NCBI GenBank assembly: GCA_024693365.1
Contig: JAILLF010000001.1
Coordinates: forward strand, 1 to 61,626
Direction of reading: 5' to 3'
Length of the DNA: 61,626 bases
Origin: Acetatifactor sp.
Lineage (GTDB): Bacteria > Bacillota > Clostridia > Lachnospirales > Lachnospiraceae
The notes below the pieces were generated by a model. It made no database searches. It was not told where the DNA came from and saw only the letters and a list, made by a program, of their open reading frames with translations. Below, in pieces: positions 33,963 to 43,660 of the stretch. The position numbers were made by a program, and so were the translations under genes. How positions within the stretch are numbered: the first letter of the stretch is position 1; every line of letters starts with the position of its first letter.

Positions 33963-36900
33963 TTAGCACTTCTCCCAAACTCCGTCCACCTTTGTCTGAT
34001 ATACAAAATCCGCAAAGCTTGCGCTGCCGCCAACCTGCTCCGTTCCATAAACAAAAAGTCCAAAGCGAACGCCCGTGAAATGATCCAGCTTAAAGCAAAG
34101 CTTGGATACGGGACCGATGGCCGTTCTCTTTTCGCCGTCCGCGAAATAAAGCCGGGCTTCATCCTTCATATAAGCAAAATCGGTCTCCACGCGAAGCCTT
34201 ACCCACTCGCCGTTTGACGCACCGCATGCCGCATCGCCGAAAACAGCGCCGCCATTCGCCGCGTTGCCGGAATAAGACGCGCCGTAAGCAACCAGCATGG
34301 AAGGCGTCACCTTCACGGATGCCCACTCATCGCCGGGCTCCTGGTCATGACGCTCGCCCCAGAGTCCTTCCGGCGCCTTGCGGTTCTTCATCACGATCCA
34401 AAGCTCGCCGTTTCTTCTGGTCAGCGCCACAAACGCATACGCACTCTCCATCAGGCAGATTCCGGCGTAGTCGCCTTCCTTCAGTGCGGAGCCGTCCACC
34501 AAAACCTCTGCCGCGCTTCCGGGATAAGTGGTTCTCTGCGTCAGCACGTTCTTTGCCTGCACCACGTTCTTGCAAAGCTTGTCCGTCGTAACCGTAACGA
34601 TACCGTTCGCCTCATCCTTCTTAACAAGGGCCAGGTCAGGCTCGTGGTTGAACTGCCAGCGGCTCTTAAAGCCAAAGCTTGCATGCTTTCTTGCATATTC
34701 CTTGTCATCTGCCGCACACGCAGCATTATCCTTGAAGTTATCGCTTCCCGCGAGCGGCTCATACACGTAAGCCTCCTTCGGGGCAGGCGTCTTAAAGATG
34801 AGGGGTGCTTTACCGTGGAAGCCAAACTCCGGCATGCCCGTCTCTTCATTCCATCTCACGGGGATCAGGATTGGCAGTCTGCCAACGGCGCCGCTGTCCT
34901 GGAAGACAATGGAATACCATTTTCCGTCAGGAGTGTCAACAATTCCGCCCTGCGCGCATCCGCTGCCGCAGTAGCCGCGGTCATCGCTCATCACGTCGCC
35001 GCCCGTCCACTCGCCGTCAATGGAATCCGCCATAAAGCAGGCTTCCGTGCGGCGCCCGGTCTCCCTGGGCATGTGGATGAAGAAGATATAATACTTTCCG
35101 TTCATCTTATACATATGCGCGCCTTCATATCCAAGGTACGCATCATCGCGGTCCGTCAGGATCACCTTGTCAAGGCCTCCCTCCTTCGGGCCGCTGAGGT
35201 CAGGCTTTAATTCCGTCAAATGAATCTCACGGTTTCCGGAAACGATAAACACGCGTCCGTCATCGTCAAAGAGCAGGGAGTTGTCATGGAAGAAGCCCTG
35301 GATCTCGCTCTTCTCCCAAGGACCTTCGATGGTCTTTGACTTGTAGAGATAGGTCTTGTGCGTGTCGTTGGCCACAAAGATCACGTAGAACGTGCCCTCG
35401 TGATAACGGATCGACGCCGCCCACATTCCCTGACCGTAAATATTCTCCTCGCCCTCTAAGCGCTGACCGGGCGTGGAATCCAGTCTGTCATATACGAAAG
35501 CCGCATGCTCCCAATTTACCAAGTCGTAAGACCTTAAGATCTCGCAGCCGGGCATGTAATACATCGTGGTGCTCACCATGTAATAGGTATCGTCCACGCG
35601 GATCACGTCGGGATCGGGATAATCCATCTTCGTCAGAGGATTGATGCTTCCCTGCTGGGTCACGTGCTCGTAATGATAGCCGCGGTCTGATTTCACGGGA
35701 GCATACGTCGCCTCGAAATACACCACCGCATTCTCCGGAAGATCAATGGAGAATTCCAAAGCGGAATTTGTGACGCATATGTCGCTTTCGTTTGTCTTTC
35801 TTCTGAAGCTTCTGACAAAAGGCTGCGCAGCCGTCTTAATGAGCTCCGTCGTTGCCGCGTCCGGAAGCGCCGGCTCGCCAAGGTCATGCCACAGCTTTAA
35901 GGGATTGCACGTGTCCTCGTCCACGCGCTTCGTGAGAATGCAATATTCTCCGGCCTTGGTCTCAAGGGAAAAATCCATGGTAAAGTTCTTTCCCGCGCGC
36001 TTTTTCACGTCATTCCAAAGAACGCCCCTGAAGGAACCGTCCTTCATCTTCATAATGACGGCATTGTCATTTTTGAATACGCACTCACCCTCTCCGCGCT
36101 TCAGGTTCTTGAAGAACACAAAGGTCCAGAAGGTAGGCTTGGGGATGCATCCGTTTGCCACAAGGCCAAAGCCGCCGTGGAACGGCGTGAAGGGAATGCC
36201 CTGCTCCTCAAACACATCGCCAAACGTCCAGTAGGAATAAGACTCATTGCCGTCACCCAGTCTGGACAGCTGCTTTGCAATGTATGCCGCATTCTGGTTC
36301 GTGTCATGCAGCGGGCAGTTTGGGATGTAGGAGGTGTTGTACTCCGTGATATGAATCTCCATTCCCCTGTATTCATCGTACTTGTCGATAATGTCGCGGG
36401 TGGTCTTTAGGTTAGCAAAGCCATCTTCCTCGTTCATCAGCTCTGCATAGCCGTAGTGACCGTCCCTCTCAGGAAGCTCCGTGGTGTAATGATGTCTCGT
36501 CACGAAATCCACGGGAATCTTGTTCACGTGACAGAACTCCATAAAGGCACTGATCCACTTCTCGTCGGTGCCGCCGCATACTGCAGGGCCGCCCACGCGG
36601 AAGCGCTCGGATACTTCCTTGATGGCATAAAAACTCTCGCGGAAGAGCTTGAAATACTCATCCATGTCCGCCTTAAACCAGAAGCCGGGCAAATTGGGCT
36701 CATTCCAAACCTCGATGGGGAACGTGTAAGCGTCCTCGCCGTATCTGTCGATCAAGTGACGGAGCAGTGCCTGCACCATCTTCTTCCAGTCCTCGTAATC
36801 CTTCGGAGGCGTCGTATTGCCCTTCCAGTAAAAGATCGTCTGCGTGCCGCTCGCCATCTTGTACGGCATGAAGCCAAGCTCCAGGAAAGGCTTTAAGCCC

Positions 36901-37187
36901 ATGGAGCGATAGTCGTCCATCACCCTGTCAAGATAGGTGAAATTATACTCCACCTCGTAAGGGCTGTTGGGATCCCAGGGATTTTCCCTGTGCTGTTGGT
37001 AAATGCCAATGTCGTCGCAGAACAGGCCATGACCGCGGATGTGTTGGAATCCAATATAGTCCTGGCACAGCTTCAACTGATCATGATATTCCTTGTGGAG
37101 CGCAAGTCCCATTCTGCCGGTTCCGATGCAGTAATCCACCTGATTGTGGAAGCTCGCCTTGTCCCCGGCCTTCACTCTAATCTGCAT
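33963..37187 (-). CDS. GH39-GH43 fusion, predicted dual xylosidase/arabinosidase
   Basis: A 1074-residue cytosolic protein made of two glycosidases. Residues 1-470 are a GH39 beta-xylosidase: FQHIRGHGLFCDDIGIY, the acid/base Glu in EVWNEPNLPGFW and the nucleophile Glu in HITEYNTSYIPN, then YWTFGDVFEEQG. Residues about 530-830 are a five-bladed GH43 domain: the base Asp in NPLTKMDYPDPDVIRV, MWAASIRYHEGTF, and the acid Glu near LGYEGAHMYK. A beta-sandwich (about 850-1074) with the pattern of GH43 C-terminal domains closes the protein. There is no signal peptide. GGGGGAC precedes the ATG. It lies 33 bases after the GH43 lipoprotein gene and ends that operon. Release of xylose and arabinose from xylan fragments is the likely role. 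Confidence 0.9.
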   Translation of the reverse strand: MQIRVKAGDKASFHNQVDYCIGTGRMGLALHKEYHDQLKLCQDYIGFQHIRGHGLFCDDIGIYQQHRENPWDPNSPYEVEYNFTYLDRVMDDYRSMGLKPFLELGFMPYKMASGTQTIFYWKGNTTPPKDYEDWKKMVQALLRHLIDRYGEDAYTFPIEVWNEPNLPGFWFKADMDEYFKLFRESFYAIKEVSERFRVGGPAVCGGTDEKWISAFMEFCHVNKIPVDFVTRHHYTTELPERDGHYGYAELMNEEDGFANLKTTRDIIDKYDEYRGMEIHITEYNTSYIPNCPLHDTNQNAAYIAKQLSRLGDGNESYSYWTFGDVFEEQGIPFTPFHGGFGLVANGCIPKPTFWTFVFFKNLKRGEGECVFKNDNAVIMKMKDGSFRGVLWNDVKKRAGKNFTMDFSLETKAGEYCILTKRVDEDTCNPLKLWHDLGEPALPDAATTELIKTAAQPFVRSFRRKTNESDICVTNSALEFSIDLPENAVVYFEATYAPVKSDRGYHYEHVTQQGSINPLTKMDYPDPDVIRVDDTYYMVSTTMYYMPGCEILRSYDLVNWEHAAFVYDRLDSTPGQRLEGEENIYGQGMWAASIRYHEGTFYVIFVANDTHKTYLYKSKTIEGPWEKSEIQGFFHDNSLLFDDDGRVFIVSGNREIHLTELKPDLSGPKEGGLDKVILTDRDDAYLGYEGAHMYKMNGKYYIFFIHMPRETGRRTEACFMADSIDGEWTGGDVMSDDRGYCGSGCAQGGIVDTPDGKWYSIVFQDSGAVGRLPILIPVRWNEETGMPEFGFHGKAPLIFKTPAPKEAYVYEPLAGSDNFKDNAACAADDKEYARKHASFGFKSRWQFNHEPDLALVKKDEANGIVTVTTDKLCKNVVQAKNVLTQRTTYPGSAAEVLVDGSALKEGDYAGICLMESAYAFVALTRRNGELWIVMKNRKAPEGLWGERHDQEPGDEWASVKVTPSMLVAYGASYSGNAANGGAVFGDAACGASNGEWVRLRVETDFAYMKDEARLYFADGEKRTAIGPVSKLCFKLDHFTGVRFGLFVYGTEQVGGSASFADFVYQTKVDGVWEKC

Positions 37188-37220
37188 TTGTTTGTCCCCC
37201 TTATGCTAGTCTAGTCAAGC

Positions 37221-38885
37221 TTATTCGAAAATCCAATCCTTCACTTCATATCCTTCGCCGCTGAAGGTGATGAAAATATCGCAAATGCCGGTAACTGCCT
37301 CGTCAAACTTTGCCTCGCAAACGGTCGCCTTGGCGCCGTCCGCCTTCACGGGAAGATATGCCGTGATCTCCTTCGCGTCAGACTTTGCAGTCACGCGGAT
37401 CACGCCGTCCTTGCCGTTCGTCTTTACGGTAGCCTTTACGATGGTTGCGCCCTTGTCGCCAAAGTCTGCGCCCTGCAGCTTTACAAAATCGCCGCTGTCG
37501 ATGGCCGTCAACAGAAGGTTACCGCATCCGTATTTCTTGCTCGCTTCATCCGCGGGAGCCGTGTCAACGCCGCCCATCACCGCGAAGGTCGCGCCATTGA
37601 TGGTCTCGTAAGGATTCAGACGTCCAACCTGTTTTCTGCCATTCTTCGTCATGCGCACGTCGCCGATGGTGCCGTCCTCACCCATGGTAAACTCATCGAT
37701 GCTGGTGGAGCGGTAACCTTTCTGGATCTTCTGCTCCGTCTCCAGCATGCGGGTGTGATACGTAATGTACCACTGATCCTTGAACTGGAAGATCGCGTGA
37801 TGGTTGTTTCCGCCCACGCCCCAGTAATATCCGGGATTGCGGAGGATCCTCTCCTTGAAGGTGAAGGGTCCTAAGGGATTCTTGCTCTCCATGACGCAGA
37901 TTTCGCCGTTCTCCATGCCATACTCGTCGGTGCCGGCCTTGTCCACGCTAAAGTTGCTGCAATAAGTGTAATAATAGGTATCGCCATATTTATGAATGCC
38001 GGAATCCTCAAACAGATAAGGCGCGTCAATCACCTTCGGCACGTCCACGAGACTCATCATGTCATCGCCGAGCTGCGCGCATCTGGCCGTCATGGGATGT
38101 GCGGCCTTTCCCTGCGGAACGCCGCCGCCAAAGTAAATGTATGCCTTACCGTCATCATCCACAAACACTGCCGGGTCAAAGAGCCATTCCACGTTGCCGC
38201 AGTTCTCCATGTCCCTGCGGATCAGGCCATGTCCCAGTTCATCCACAAAAGGACCGACAGGACTGTCAGAAGTTACCACGCCAATGCCGCCGCCGTTATC
38301 CGCAAAATAAAGGAAGAACTTCGGCCTGCCGTTGATTTCCTTCCATGCGGCAGCGGGAGCCCAGGAATTGTGCGCCCACTTAGTCGCGCCGCCCTCTCCG
38401 GCGATGGTGATCTCGCCGTGATCCGTAAAGTTGATCATGTCCTTTGTGGATACCACGTAAAGGCTGCGGATCTTTCCGTAAGTGTTTTCCTTGATCTCAC
38501 CCGCCGCGTCATACTCATACGCGTCGGCAGTCATGTAAAAATAGACAGTATCGTCATAAACCAGCGCAAAGGGATCTGCGCCATAGTGCTGCTCAATGAT
38601 GGGATTATTATTCTGAAGTCCTTTGTAGCTCTTTACCAGCTTCATGCCCTTAAAGATTTCCGCATAATCCATGCTTTCTACCTCCTGATCCGTTCCGCCT
38701 TGCTCGGTGCCGCTTTCGTCCGCGTCCGTCACCGCCACGCCCTCTTGCGTCTCCTTGCCGGGCTGTTCTTTTCCGTCACTTTTTGGCGCGGATCCGCTGC
38801 CATTTCCCGCGCATCCGGCCATGGCAAGGAGCGCCAGCGACGCTCCCGCTGCCAACAGAATTCTTTTAAATTTCCAGTACTTCAC
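37221..38885 (-). CDS. GH43 lipoprotein, arabinofuranohydrolase type
   Basis: A 554-residue surface lipoprotein (lipobox LAMAGC, then a Ser/Gly/Glu-rich linker to about residue 70). The propeller starts NNPIIEQHYGADPFALVYDD, where ADP holds the base Asp; WAHNSWAPAAAWKE and WLFDPAVFVDDDG (second Asp) follow; the acid Glu is probably in LFEDSGIHKYGDTYYYTY. A C-terminal beta domain (about 450-554, GNLLLTAIDSGDFVKLQGAD) looks like a CBM6. The pattern is close to arabinoxylan arabinofuranohydrolases (XynD/AxhD type). The gene lies 27 bases after the other GH43 gene and shares its operon, so side chains may be cut outside before import. Confidence 0.9.
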   Translation of the reverse strand: MKYWKFKRILLAAGASLALLAMAGCAGNGSGSAPKSDGKEQPGKETQEGVAVTDADESGTEQGGTDQEVESMDYAEIFKGMKLVKSYKGLQNNNPIIEQHYGADPFALVYDDTVYFYMTADAYEYDAAGEIKENTYGKIRSLYVVSTKDMINFTDHGEITIAGEGGATKWAHNSWAPAAAWKEINGRPKFFLYFADNGGGIGVVTSDSPVGPFVDELGHGLIRRDMENCGNVEWLFDPAVFVDDDGKAYIYFGGGVPQGKAAHPMTARCAQLGDDMMSLVDVPKVIDAPYLFEDSGIHKYGDTYYYTYCSNFSVDKAGTDEYGMENGEICVMESKNPLGPFTFKERILRNPGYYWGVGGNNHHAIFQFKDQWYITYHTRMLETEQKIQKGYRSTSIDEFTMGEDGTIGDVRMTKNGRKQVGRLNPYETINGATFAVMGGVDTAPADEASKKYGCGNLLLTAIDSGDFVKLQGADFGDKGATIVKATVKTNGKDGVIRVTAKSDAKEITAYLPVKADGAKATVCEAKFDEAVTGICDIFITFSGEGYEVKDWIFE

Positions 38886-38912
38886 GTTATTTCTCGCTTT
38901 CCCGCCACCTGC

Positions 38913-40310
38913 TTATTCCAAGGTAAACTGAAGCAGGCTTGCGATACCGCCGCCCTTATAAGTCAGATAGATCGCGCCCACGCCGTCAGGAATGTTGATC
39001 TCACTGCGGTAATCTTCCCAAACGTTGGTATATTCTACCTTGATCTTTGCAAGCACTTCGCCCTCGCGGCTGGTGCGCACCTCAAATTCACCGTTCGCAT
39101 AACCTCTGGTCGTAATGGTGATGGCCTTTACGCCCTTGAAATCAAAATACTTAAAGCCTGCAGTCGCATTATTCTTGATGTTTCCAATATAGCCGGGTTC
39201 CTCATCGCCGTCACGTCCGTCCTGCATGATCTTCGGGAATGCATCGCCGCCCACGTAAGGCATGGGCTTGTCCGTAAAGAGGTTACATGCAAGATATCCG
39301 CCGTAGGTTCCCTTTCCCGGAAGCGGTCCGCCGTTCAGGCCACAGCTAGTCAGCTCCACCTGAGGAATCTTCCCGTCCGGAAGGATCTCGATCTTCTCGG
39401 CGCACACCTGGCGGCTGTACCAAGTGCCGTTGGTCTGTCTGTGATAGAAAATATACCAGTTTCCGGCAATCTCGATAATGCTGCCGTGGTTGTTTCCGCC
39501 GTAAGCCACGGGAAGCTCCGCGGGCTTATCCTTGGAAATGCCTATGTCGCAGTTCGAAACGATCACGCCGCCGTAGGTGAAGGGGCCTCTCGGATCGTCT
39601 GCCGTCGCGTAGCAGAGCTCATGCATGGGCGTGGAGGAATAGATGAAATAATACTTCTCGCCAACCTTGCGGATGGAGGATGCCTCGAAGAAGGCATGCC
39701 CTTCAAAGCCGGTGCCTTCCTGATATTCCACGCCGGGAACCACGGTCTTCGGCTCCTCGATGATGGTCAGCATGTCCTCTGCCAGAACCTGCAGTCTCGA
39801 ACCGGTTCTGGACTTGTCGCCGCGTCCGCAGAATCCGGTATATAAATAGGTCTTGCCGTTCTCCGTGATCACGCCGGGATCGAACTGGGGCTCGTCGCCT
39901 GCCCTCTCGCCAAGCTTCGTGCCGTCCGCATAATGCACGTAGCCATAGAATTCAAATTTTCCGGCAGGGCTGTCACAAACTGCCACGGAGATGATGGGCA
40001 CCTTGTCCAATGCATAATAGAGATAATATCTGCCGTCGGAACCAACGGTCACGTCAGGCGCATACAGGCACATCTTGCCCTCTTTATTCAACGGATCCTG
40101 CGTCTTCTCGTAGATCACGCCCTCATATCTCCAGTTGCCGAGGTCATCCACGGGGGCTGACCAGGTTACGTAATCTCCCAGGCAAAATACGTGTCCGTTG
40201 TACTTGTCATGGGAACCATAGACGTACACCCTGCCGTCAAATACGTAGGGCTCTCCGTCAGGAATATACTCCCATGAAGGCAGATATGGATTCAAACCAA
40301 GCTTTTTCAT
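38913..40310 (-). CDS. GH43 family glycosidase, cytosolic
   Basis: A 465-residue protein without signal peptide, so its substrate should be an imported oligosaccharide. It starts LGLNPYLPSWEYIPDGEPYV, a pattern of one GH43 group where the base Asp is in PDGEP; CLYAPDVTVGSDGRYYLYY carries the second Asp, and GHAFFEASSIRKVGEKYYFI the acid Glu. A C-terminal beta domain (about 335-465, CNLFTDKPMPYVGG, VEYTNVWEDYRSE) resembles a CBM6. A GGGAGG precedes the ATG. It is the first gene of the xylan/arabinan operon and is divergent from an AraC regulator, whose control over it is likely. Confidence 0.9.
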   Translation of the reverse strand: MKKLGLNPYLPSWEYIPDGEPYVFDGRVYVYGSHDKYNGHVFCLGDYVTWSAPVDDLGNWRYEGVIYEKTQDPLNKEGKMCLYAPDVTVGSDGRYYLYYALDKVPIISVAVCDSPAGKFEFYGYVHYADGTKLGERAGDEPQFDPGVITENGKTYLYTGFCGRGDKSRTGSRLQVLAEDMLTIIEEPKTVVPGVEYQEGTGFEGHAFFEASSIRKVGEKYYFIYSSTPMHELCYATADDPRGPFTYGGVIVSNCDIGISKDKPAELPVAYGGNNHGSIIEIAGNWYIFYHRQTNGTWYSRQVCAEKIEILPDGKIPQVELTSCGLNGGPLPGKGTYGGYLACNLFTDKPMPYVGGDAFPKIMQDGRDGDEEPGYIGNIKNNATAGFKYFDFKGVKAITITTRGYANGEFEVRTSREGEVLAKIKVEYTNVWEDYRSEINIPDGVGAIYLTYKGGGIASLLQFTLE

Positions 40311-40331
40311 AATGTTTCCTCCCTTTACACA

Positions 40332-40360
40332 ATTATAGTTGGTTTGCCTATTTTCTCATC
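40332..40360 (-). promoter_or_regulatory. Promoter of the GH43/GH39 operon, activator type
   Basis: A perfect minus-strand TATAAT (40332-40337) about 20 bases before the GH43 start; the -35 position at 17 bases reads GATGAG, far from consensus. A good -10 with no -35 is usual for promoters that need an activator, and an AraC gene is divergent. Confidence 0.55.
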
Positions 40361-40380
40361 GTATTTCTTAGTGTACCTTC

Positions 40381-40409
40381 TTGACGCTTTTTTTCCAATG
40401 ATTTATACT
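40381..40409 (+). promoter_or_regulatory. Promoter of the AraC gene
   Basis: TTGACG (40381-40386), a 17-base spacer and TATACT (40404-40409), about 110 bases before the ATG. It faces away from the GH43 operon promoter. Confidence 0.75.
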
Positions 40410-40520
40410 TTTAAAAAATTGATCTATCCTCATGTTGAGAATTTATTCTAAAAATGATTAAAATTCAAAAAAGTCCGTATTATTTGAAAAATCCGAAAAA
40501 AACACGGAGGAGACAAATCG

Positions 40521-41498
40521 ATGTTGGCAATTGATTTTATCGGTTACGACGGTACGCACCCCGCCAATTTCATCTATGGCCTTCCCAAGGGACATGAAGC
40601 TTATCTTCTTTTACTGACGGCCACCCCGGCGGAGTTTTACCTGCCCTCAGAAACGACAACGGTGTCAGAAGCAGTTCCTTCGATACCTTCCCTGCCACCA
40701 TTTCCGGGAGACGCAAGGCGCTTTCCGGGGCCACACGCCCTGGGAGAAAACCGCAGATTTGCGCCGGAGCCCCCGCCTGCCGGTGAATTCCGCCGATTTC
40801 CCGCGGGCACGGCCATTCTCTATACTCCCGGCTCCTTCGTTCTCTACAAGGCCTGTGAAGAAACCTACGTAAATGACTGGATCCGCTTCCGCTGCGACGA
40901 AGCCTTCGCAGACCAGCTGCCATTAAAAAACCAACCCTTCCAAGTTGCAGACGCCCAGTACTGCCATGATCTGTTTAAGCTCATGACCTGGGAATCCACC
41001 ATGAGTAATTCTGAAGGCAGTGAAGTCATCTCCCATCTGCTCAAAGCCCTTTTGCTTAAGCTTGCGGAGAGCTGTTCCCGCCCCATCACCAATCCTCACG
41101 CCCAGGAAATGCTGGATCTCAGAAAGCGGATATATAATAATCCGGAGCTTTCCTGGAGCGTTGACGCCATGGCGCAGGAGCTCCATTTAAGCTCCGGATA
41201 TCTACAATCCATCTATAAATCTACCTTTGGTTCCTCCTGCATGGAGGACGTGATCCTCCAACGCCTAAAGCGCGCCCAGGATCAGCTCATCTCCACCGCA
41301 AAATCCGTACAGGAAATTGCGGAAGACTGCGGCTATAACAACGTGGAACACTTTTGCCGCCAATTCCGGAAGTTCCTTGGCATCTCACCGGGGCGATACC
41401 GCAAGGAACATGCGGAAAAAATACCAACCGCCCCCAAGCACCTTACGGTCGGCGGCTCCGACGTCAACGCATACGTGCCACGGGGACGTGTCTACTGA
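40521..41498 (+). CDS. AraC-family transcriptional regulator
   Basis: A 325-residue regulator. The C-terminal 100 residues are the double helix-turn-helix: first SVDAMAQELHLSSGYLQSIY, then SVQEIAEDCGYNNVEHFCRQ, followed by FRKFLGISPGRYRKE. The N-terminal part is probably a cupin-like sensor, but it holds an odd Pro-rich insert (about 60-98) with three loose RRFP repeats. GGAGGAG precedes the ATG. The last residues, VPRGRVY, and the stop codon are encoded by a REP-like element, so the native end was probably different. It is divergent from the GH43/GH39 operon and is its likely regulator; the inducer is unknown. Confidence 0.93.
   Translation: MLAIDFIGYDGTHPANFIYGLPKGHEAYLLLLTATPAEFYLPSETTTVSEAVPSIPSLPPFPGDARRFPGPHALGENRRFAPEPPPAGEFRRFPAGTAILYTPGSFVLYKACEETYVNDWIRFRCDEAFADQLPLKNQPFQVADAQYCHDLFKLMTWESTMSNSEGSEVISHLLKALLLKLAESCSRPITNPHAQEMLDLRKRIYNNPELSWSVDAMAQELHLSSGYLQSIYKSTFGSSCMEDVILQRLKRAQDQLISTAKSVQEIAEDCGYNNVEHFCRQFRKFLGISPGRYRKEHAEKIPTAPKHLTVGGSDVNAYVPRGRVY
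40706..40806 (+). repeat. Loose in-frame repeat in the AraC gene
   Basis: Three related blocks of 12-13 codons encode GDARRFPG, GENRRFAP and GEFRRFPA with Pro-rich spacers. It interrupts the predicted sensor domain. Confidence 0.5.
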
Positions 41499-41520
41499 CA
41501 CGTTTTTGTGTCACGGGGAG
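41473..41520 (+). repeat. REP-like palindrome, copy B, also AraC terminator
   Basis: Contains the core GGGGACGTGTCTACTGACAC followed by a second half element GTGTCACGGGGAG. ACGTGTC and GACACGT (41486-41503) form a perfect stem with loop TACT, followed by a T run, so it can terminate the AraC transcript. The AraC stop codon TGA (41496-41498) lies inside the stem-loop. Confidence 0.8.
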
Positions 41521-41533
41521 TGTTTGCCCTCCT

Positions 41534-43660
41534 TCACTCCTTAAAATACAGCGTCAACCTTTTTTGCATGCTGTCCATGGCATCTTCCAAACTCTTTTCA
41601 TGGTTAAAATATGGACCAGCCTCTTCCTTGATCAGACTATACAAAGTAAGGTCTTCGTAATTAACGCGCGATATGGAGGAAACCATTCCGCGGATCATTG
41701 CGACGTCATCCTGAGACAGCTTCTCATATTTACCCGTCATGCCAAACCGCTCCCATGTGTTTCCTATGGCTTCATCTCCCACTGAAGAATCTCCGTTTGA
41801 CAAGTCTGACAGCATTTTATCAAATGCCTCCTGACGGATCGGATAATGCGATACCAACCGCCCCTCGTCTTGATTCTCGTCGGAAATAACGGACCTAAGA
41901 AACTGCCATGCCACGTCCTTATACTCTGATTTTGATGAAATGGCCAGCATATCCGTGAAGGTAGCGTATACTGCCGCATCTTTCCTTCCCGGATAGCCCA
42001 TAATTGTAATGTCTTCGCCAAACACGGCATGAATAACCTCTAGCTCCATCGGAGATGCGTTGCTAACGGAATAAAGCATCACCTTATCTTCTTCCAGGCT
42101 GTCAGCCAGCGTGCTCATCAGATTCTTGGAATCCATGCATATCTCTAACGCCATTGCCACGTCTTCCTTGTTAATCTCATCTCCATCCACAAGATGGGTA
42201 AGCAAATAATATAATGAAATATAAGGCGGCGCGGCAAAAATACTCGGCTTTTGATTATTCTTCCAGGCTTCATAAAGATCTTTCATCGTAAGATTATCAC
42301 CTGATCCGATCATCCTTTTCTTGGATACGAGGACGTACGGAGAAAAAGAAGGCGAAACATAGTACAGTCCTCCGTCAATTAACATCGCGTCTTTCACCGA
42401 AGGAATAAAATCATTCATCGAAGTTTCCTGATCCCCGTCCATGAATTCATCTAATTTTACCAGCATTCCTTTTTTCACGTAATCCATAACGGGAAGGGCA
42501 TCCAAATATAGAATATCCGGTCCCGCGCCACTTACAAATTCAGCATTCACCCTGTCTATCAGATCCGTAACGCTTAAATCTCCTTGGTTTTCTGAATAAT
42601 CCTTTACCTGAATTTCAAATTCATCATTAGAGTTGTTAAAAGCATAAACTTGTTCCGTAATCCCTTGACTGACGTAAATGCCGCCTAGCACGATCGTCTT
42701 TTTCGTCTCAGGCACTCCCTTGTAATACTTAGCGAAATACGTAGTCTCCTTTTCCTGATTCACTCCGATTCTCAGGAACTCATCATCCTTTAAGGCCACG
42801 ATTTCCTGCACGTCATTGAGTGAAACGTTACTCGCCCGGAAATCTATCAAAAACTCCGACTTGCCTTTTTCATCAACGCCATAGATTCCGACGTCATTCA
42901 CAAAATAATAGTAGCTGTCGATGCCATTAATAACGTTTATCCTGCCGCTTCCCCGAATGAGATTAACGTAAGTCGGCTCAGCCCATTGTCCTGCCTGCAG
43001 GTCATAACAGTTTTCATAAATCCTGGATTTCACGTCATCATATTTCGCAGGGCTTAAGCAAACAATTTTTCCATTTGAGGTTATGCCTGCCGTTTCAATT
43101 TCCTCCGGGGCAGCAACAATGTTCACGCGCTCAAGATTCGAATCTAAAAAATACAGTTTATTCTGTGATACCAAAATGACGGATGAGTGATCACTCACCA
43201 TAATTTTTTTAATCTGATCCCCTTCGCCGACAATTTCCGAAACAGCCTTCAGCTGTTTTACGTTACCGGTTTCATCCAGCACTGCCAAAACAGTCTCCAG
43301 ATAATTCCCTTCCTCGTCCAATTTATCAATTTCCAGCAATAATTGTTGATGATCCAGAATCAGCATCTGTTCAATGAAGGCGTACTCGATTATGTCTACG
43401 GGAATCTCTTCCAACAGCTGAAATTCCTTATCCAGACAATATAGTTTTGCTTCATATCCAAGAACGGCTTCATTCCAGACATAGGAATTGAGGTAAATCT
43501 TATTTTCATCCATTGCAAAGCAATTATAAGTCCCCTCGATTCCCTTCGGCACAATCTTCTTCATCACGTAGCTTTCCTTAGATTGTCCCTTGAGCGAACA
43601 TCCCGCCAGCATAAGAACAGTTATGATGGCACTCAACAATTTAAACTTTACGCTTTTCAT
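41534..43660 (-). CDS. Lipoprotein, propeller-like N-terminus plus solute-binding domain
   Basis: A 708-residue lipoprotein (lipobox VLMLAGC). Residues about 30-340 have repeated strands of the type ILDHQQLLLEIDK, LAVLDETGNVKQL, LYFLDSNLERVNI and GIYGVDEKGKSEFLI, read as a six-bladed beta-propeller. Residues about 350-708 are a solute-binding domain of the ABC type (LIDRVNAEFVSGAGPDILYL, KKGMLVKLDEFMDG, YKDVAWQFLRSVI). A paralogue of nearly equal length (710) lies at 52519. No permease or ATPase gene is adjacent. The ATG at 43660 has GGGAG eight bases before it and starts the signal peptide; an open frame further upstream is not used. A minus-strand TATAAT at 43764-43769 is the probable promoter. 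Confidence 0.8.
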   Translation of the reverse strand: MKSVKFKLLSAIITVLMLAGCSLKGQSKESYVMKKIVPKGIEGTYNCFAMDENKIYLNSYVWNEAVLGYEAKLYCLDKEFQLLEEIPVDIIEYAFIEQMLILDHQQLLLEIDKLDEEGNYLETVLAVLDETGNVKQLKAVSEIVGEGDQIKKIMVSDHSSVILVSQNKLYFLDSNLERVNIVAAPEEIETAGITSNGKIVCLSPAKYDDVKSRIYENCYDLQAGQWAEPTYVNLIRGSGRINVINGIDSYYYFVNDVGIYGVDEKGKSEFLIDFRASNVSLNDVQEIVALKDDEFLRIGVNQEKETTYFAKYYKGVPETKKTIVLGGIYVSQGITEQVYAFNNSNDEFEIQVKDYSENQGDLSVTDLIDRVNAEFVSGAGPDILYLDALPVMDYVKKGMLVKLDEFMDGDQETSMNDFIPSVKDAMLIDGGLYYVSPSFSPYVLVSKKRMIGSGDNLTMKDLYEAWKNNQKPSIFAAPPYISLYYLLTHLVDGDEINKEDVAMALEICMDSKNLMSTLADSLEEDKVMLYSVSNASPMELEVIHAVFGEDITIMGYPGRKDAAVYATFTDMLAISSKSEYKDVAWQFLRSVISDENQDEGRLVSHYPIRQEAFDKMLSDLSNGDSSVGDEAIGNTWERFGMTGKYEKLSQDDVAMIRGMVSSISRVNYEDLTLYSLIKEEAGPYFNHEKSLEDAMDSMQKRLTLYFKE

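Noticed and set aside
37992..39845. A 617-codon open frame on the plus strand across two GH43 genes
   Set aside because: It runs antisense to two clear GH43 genes and across their junction, has no ribosome binding site, and shows no domain. It is a result of codon bias in the true genes.
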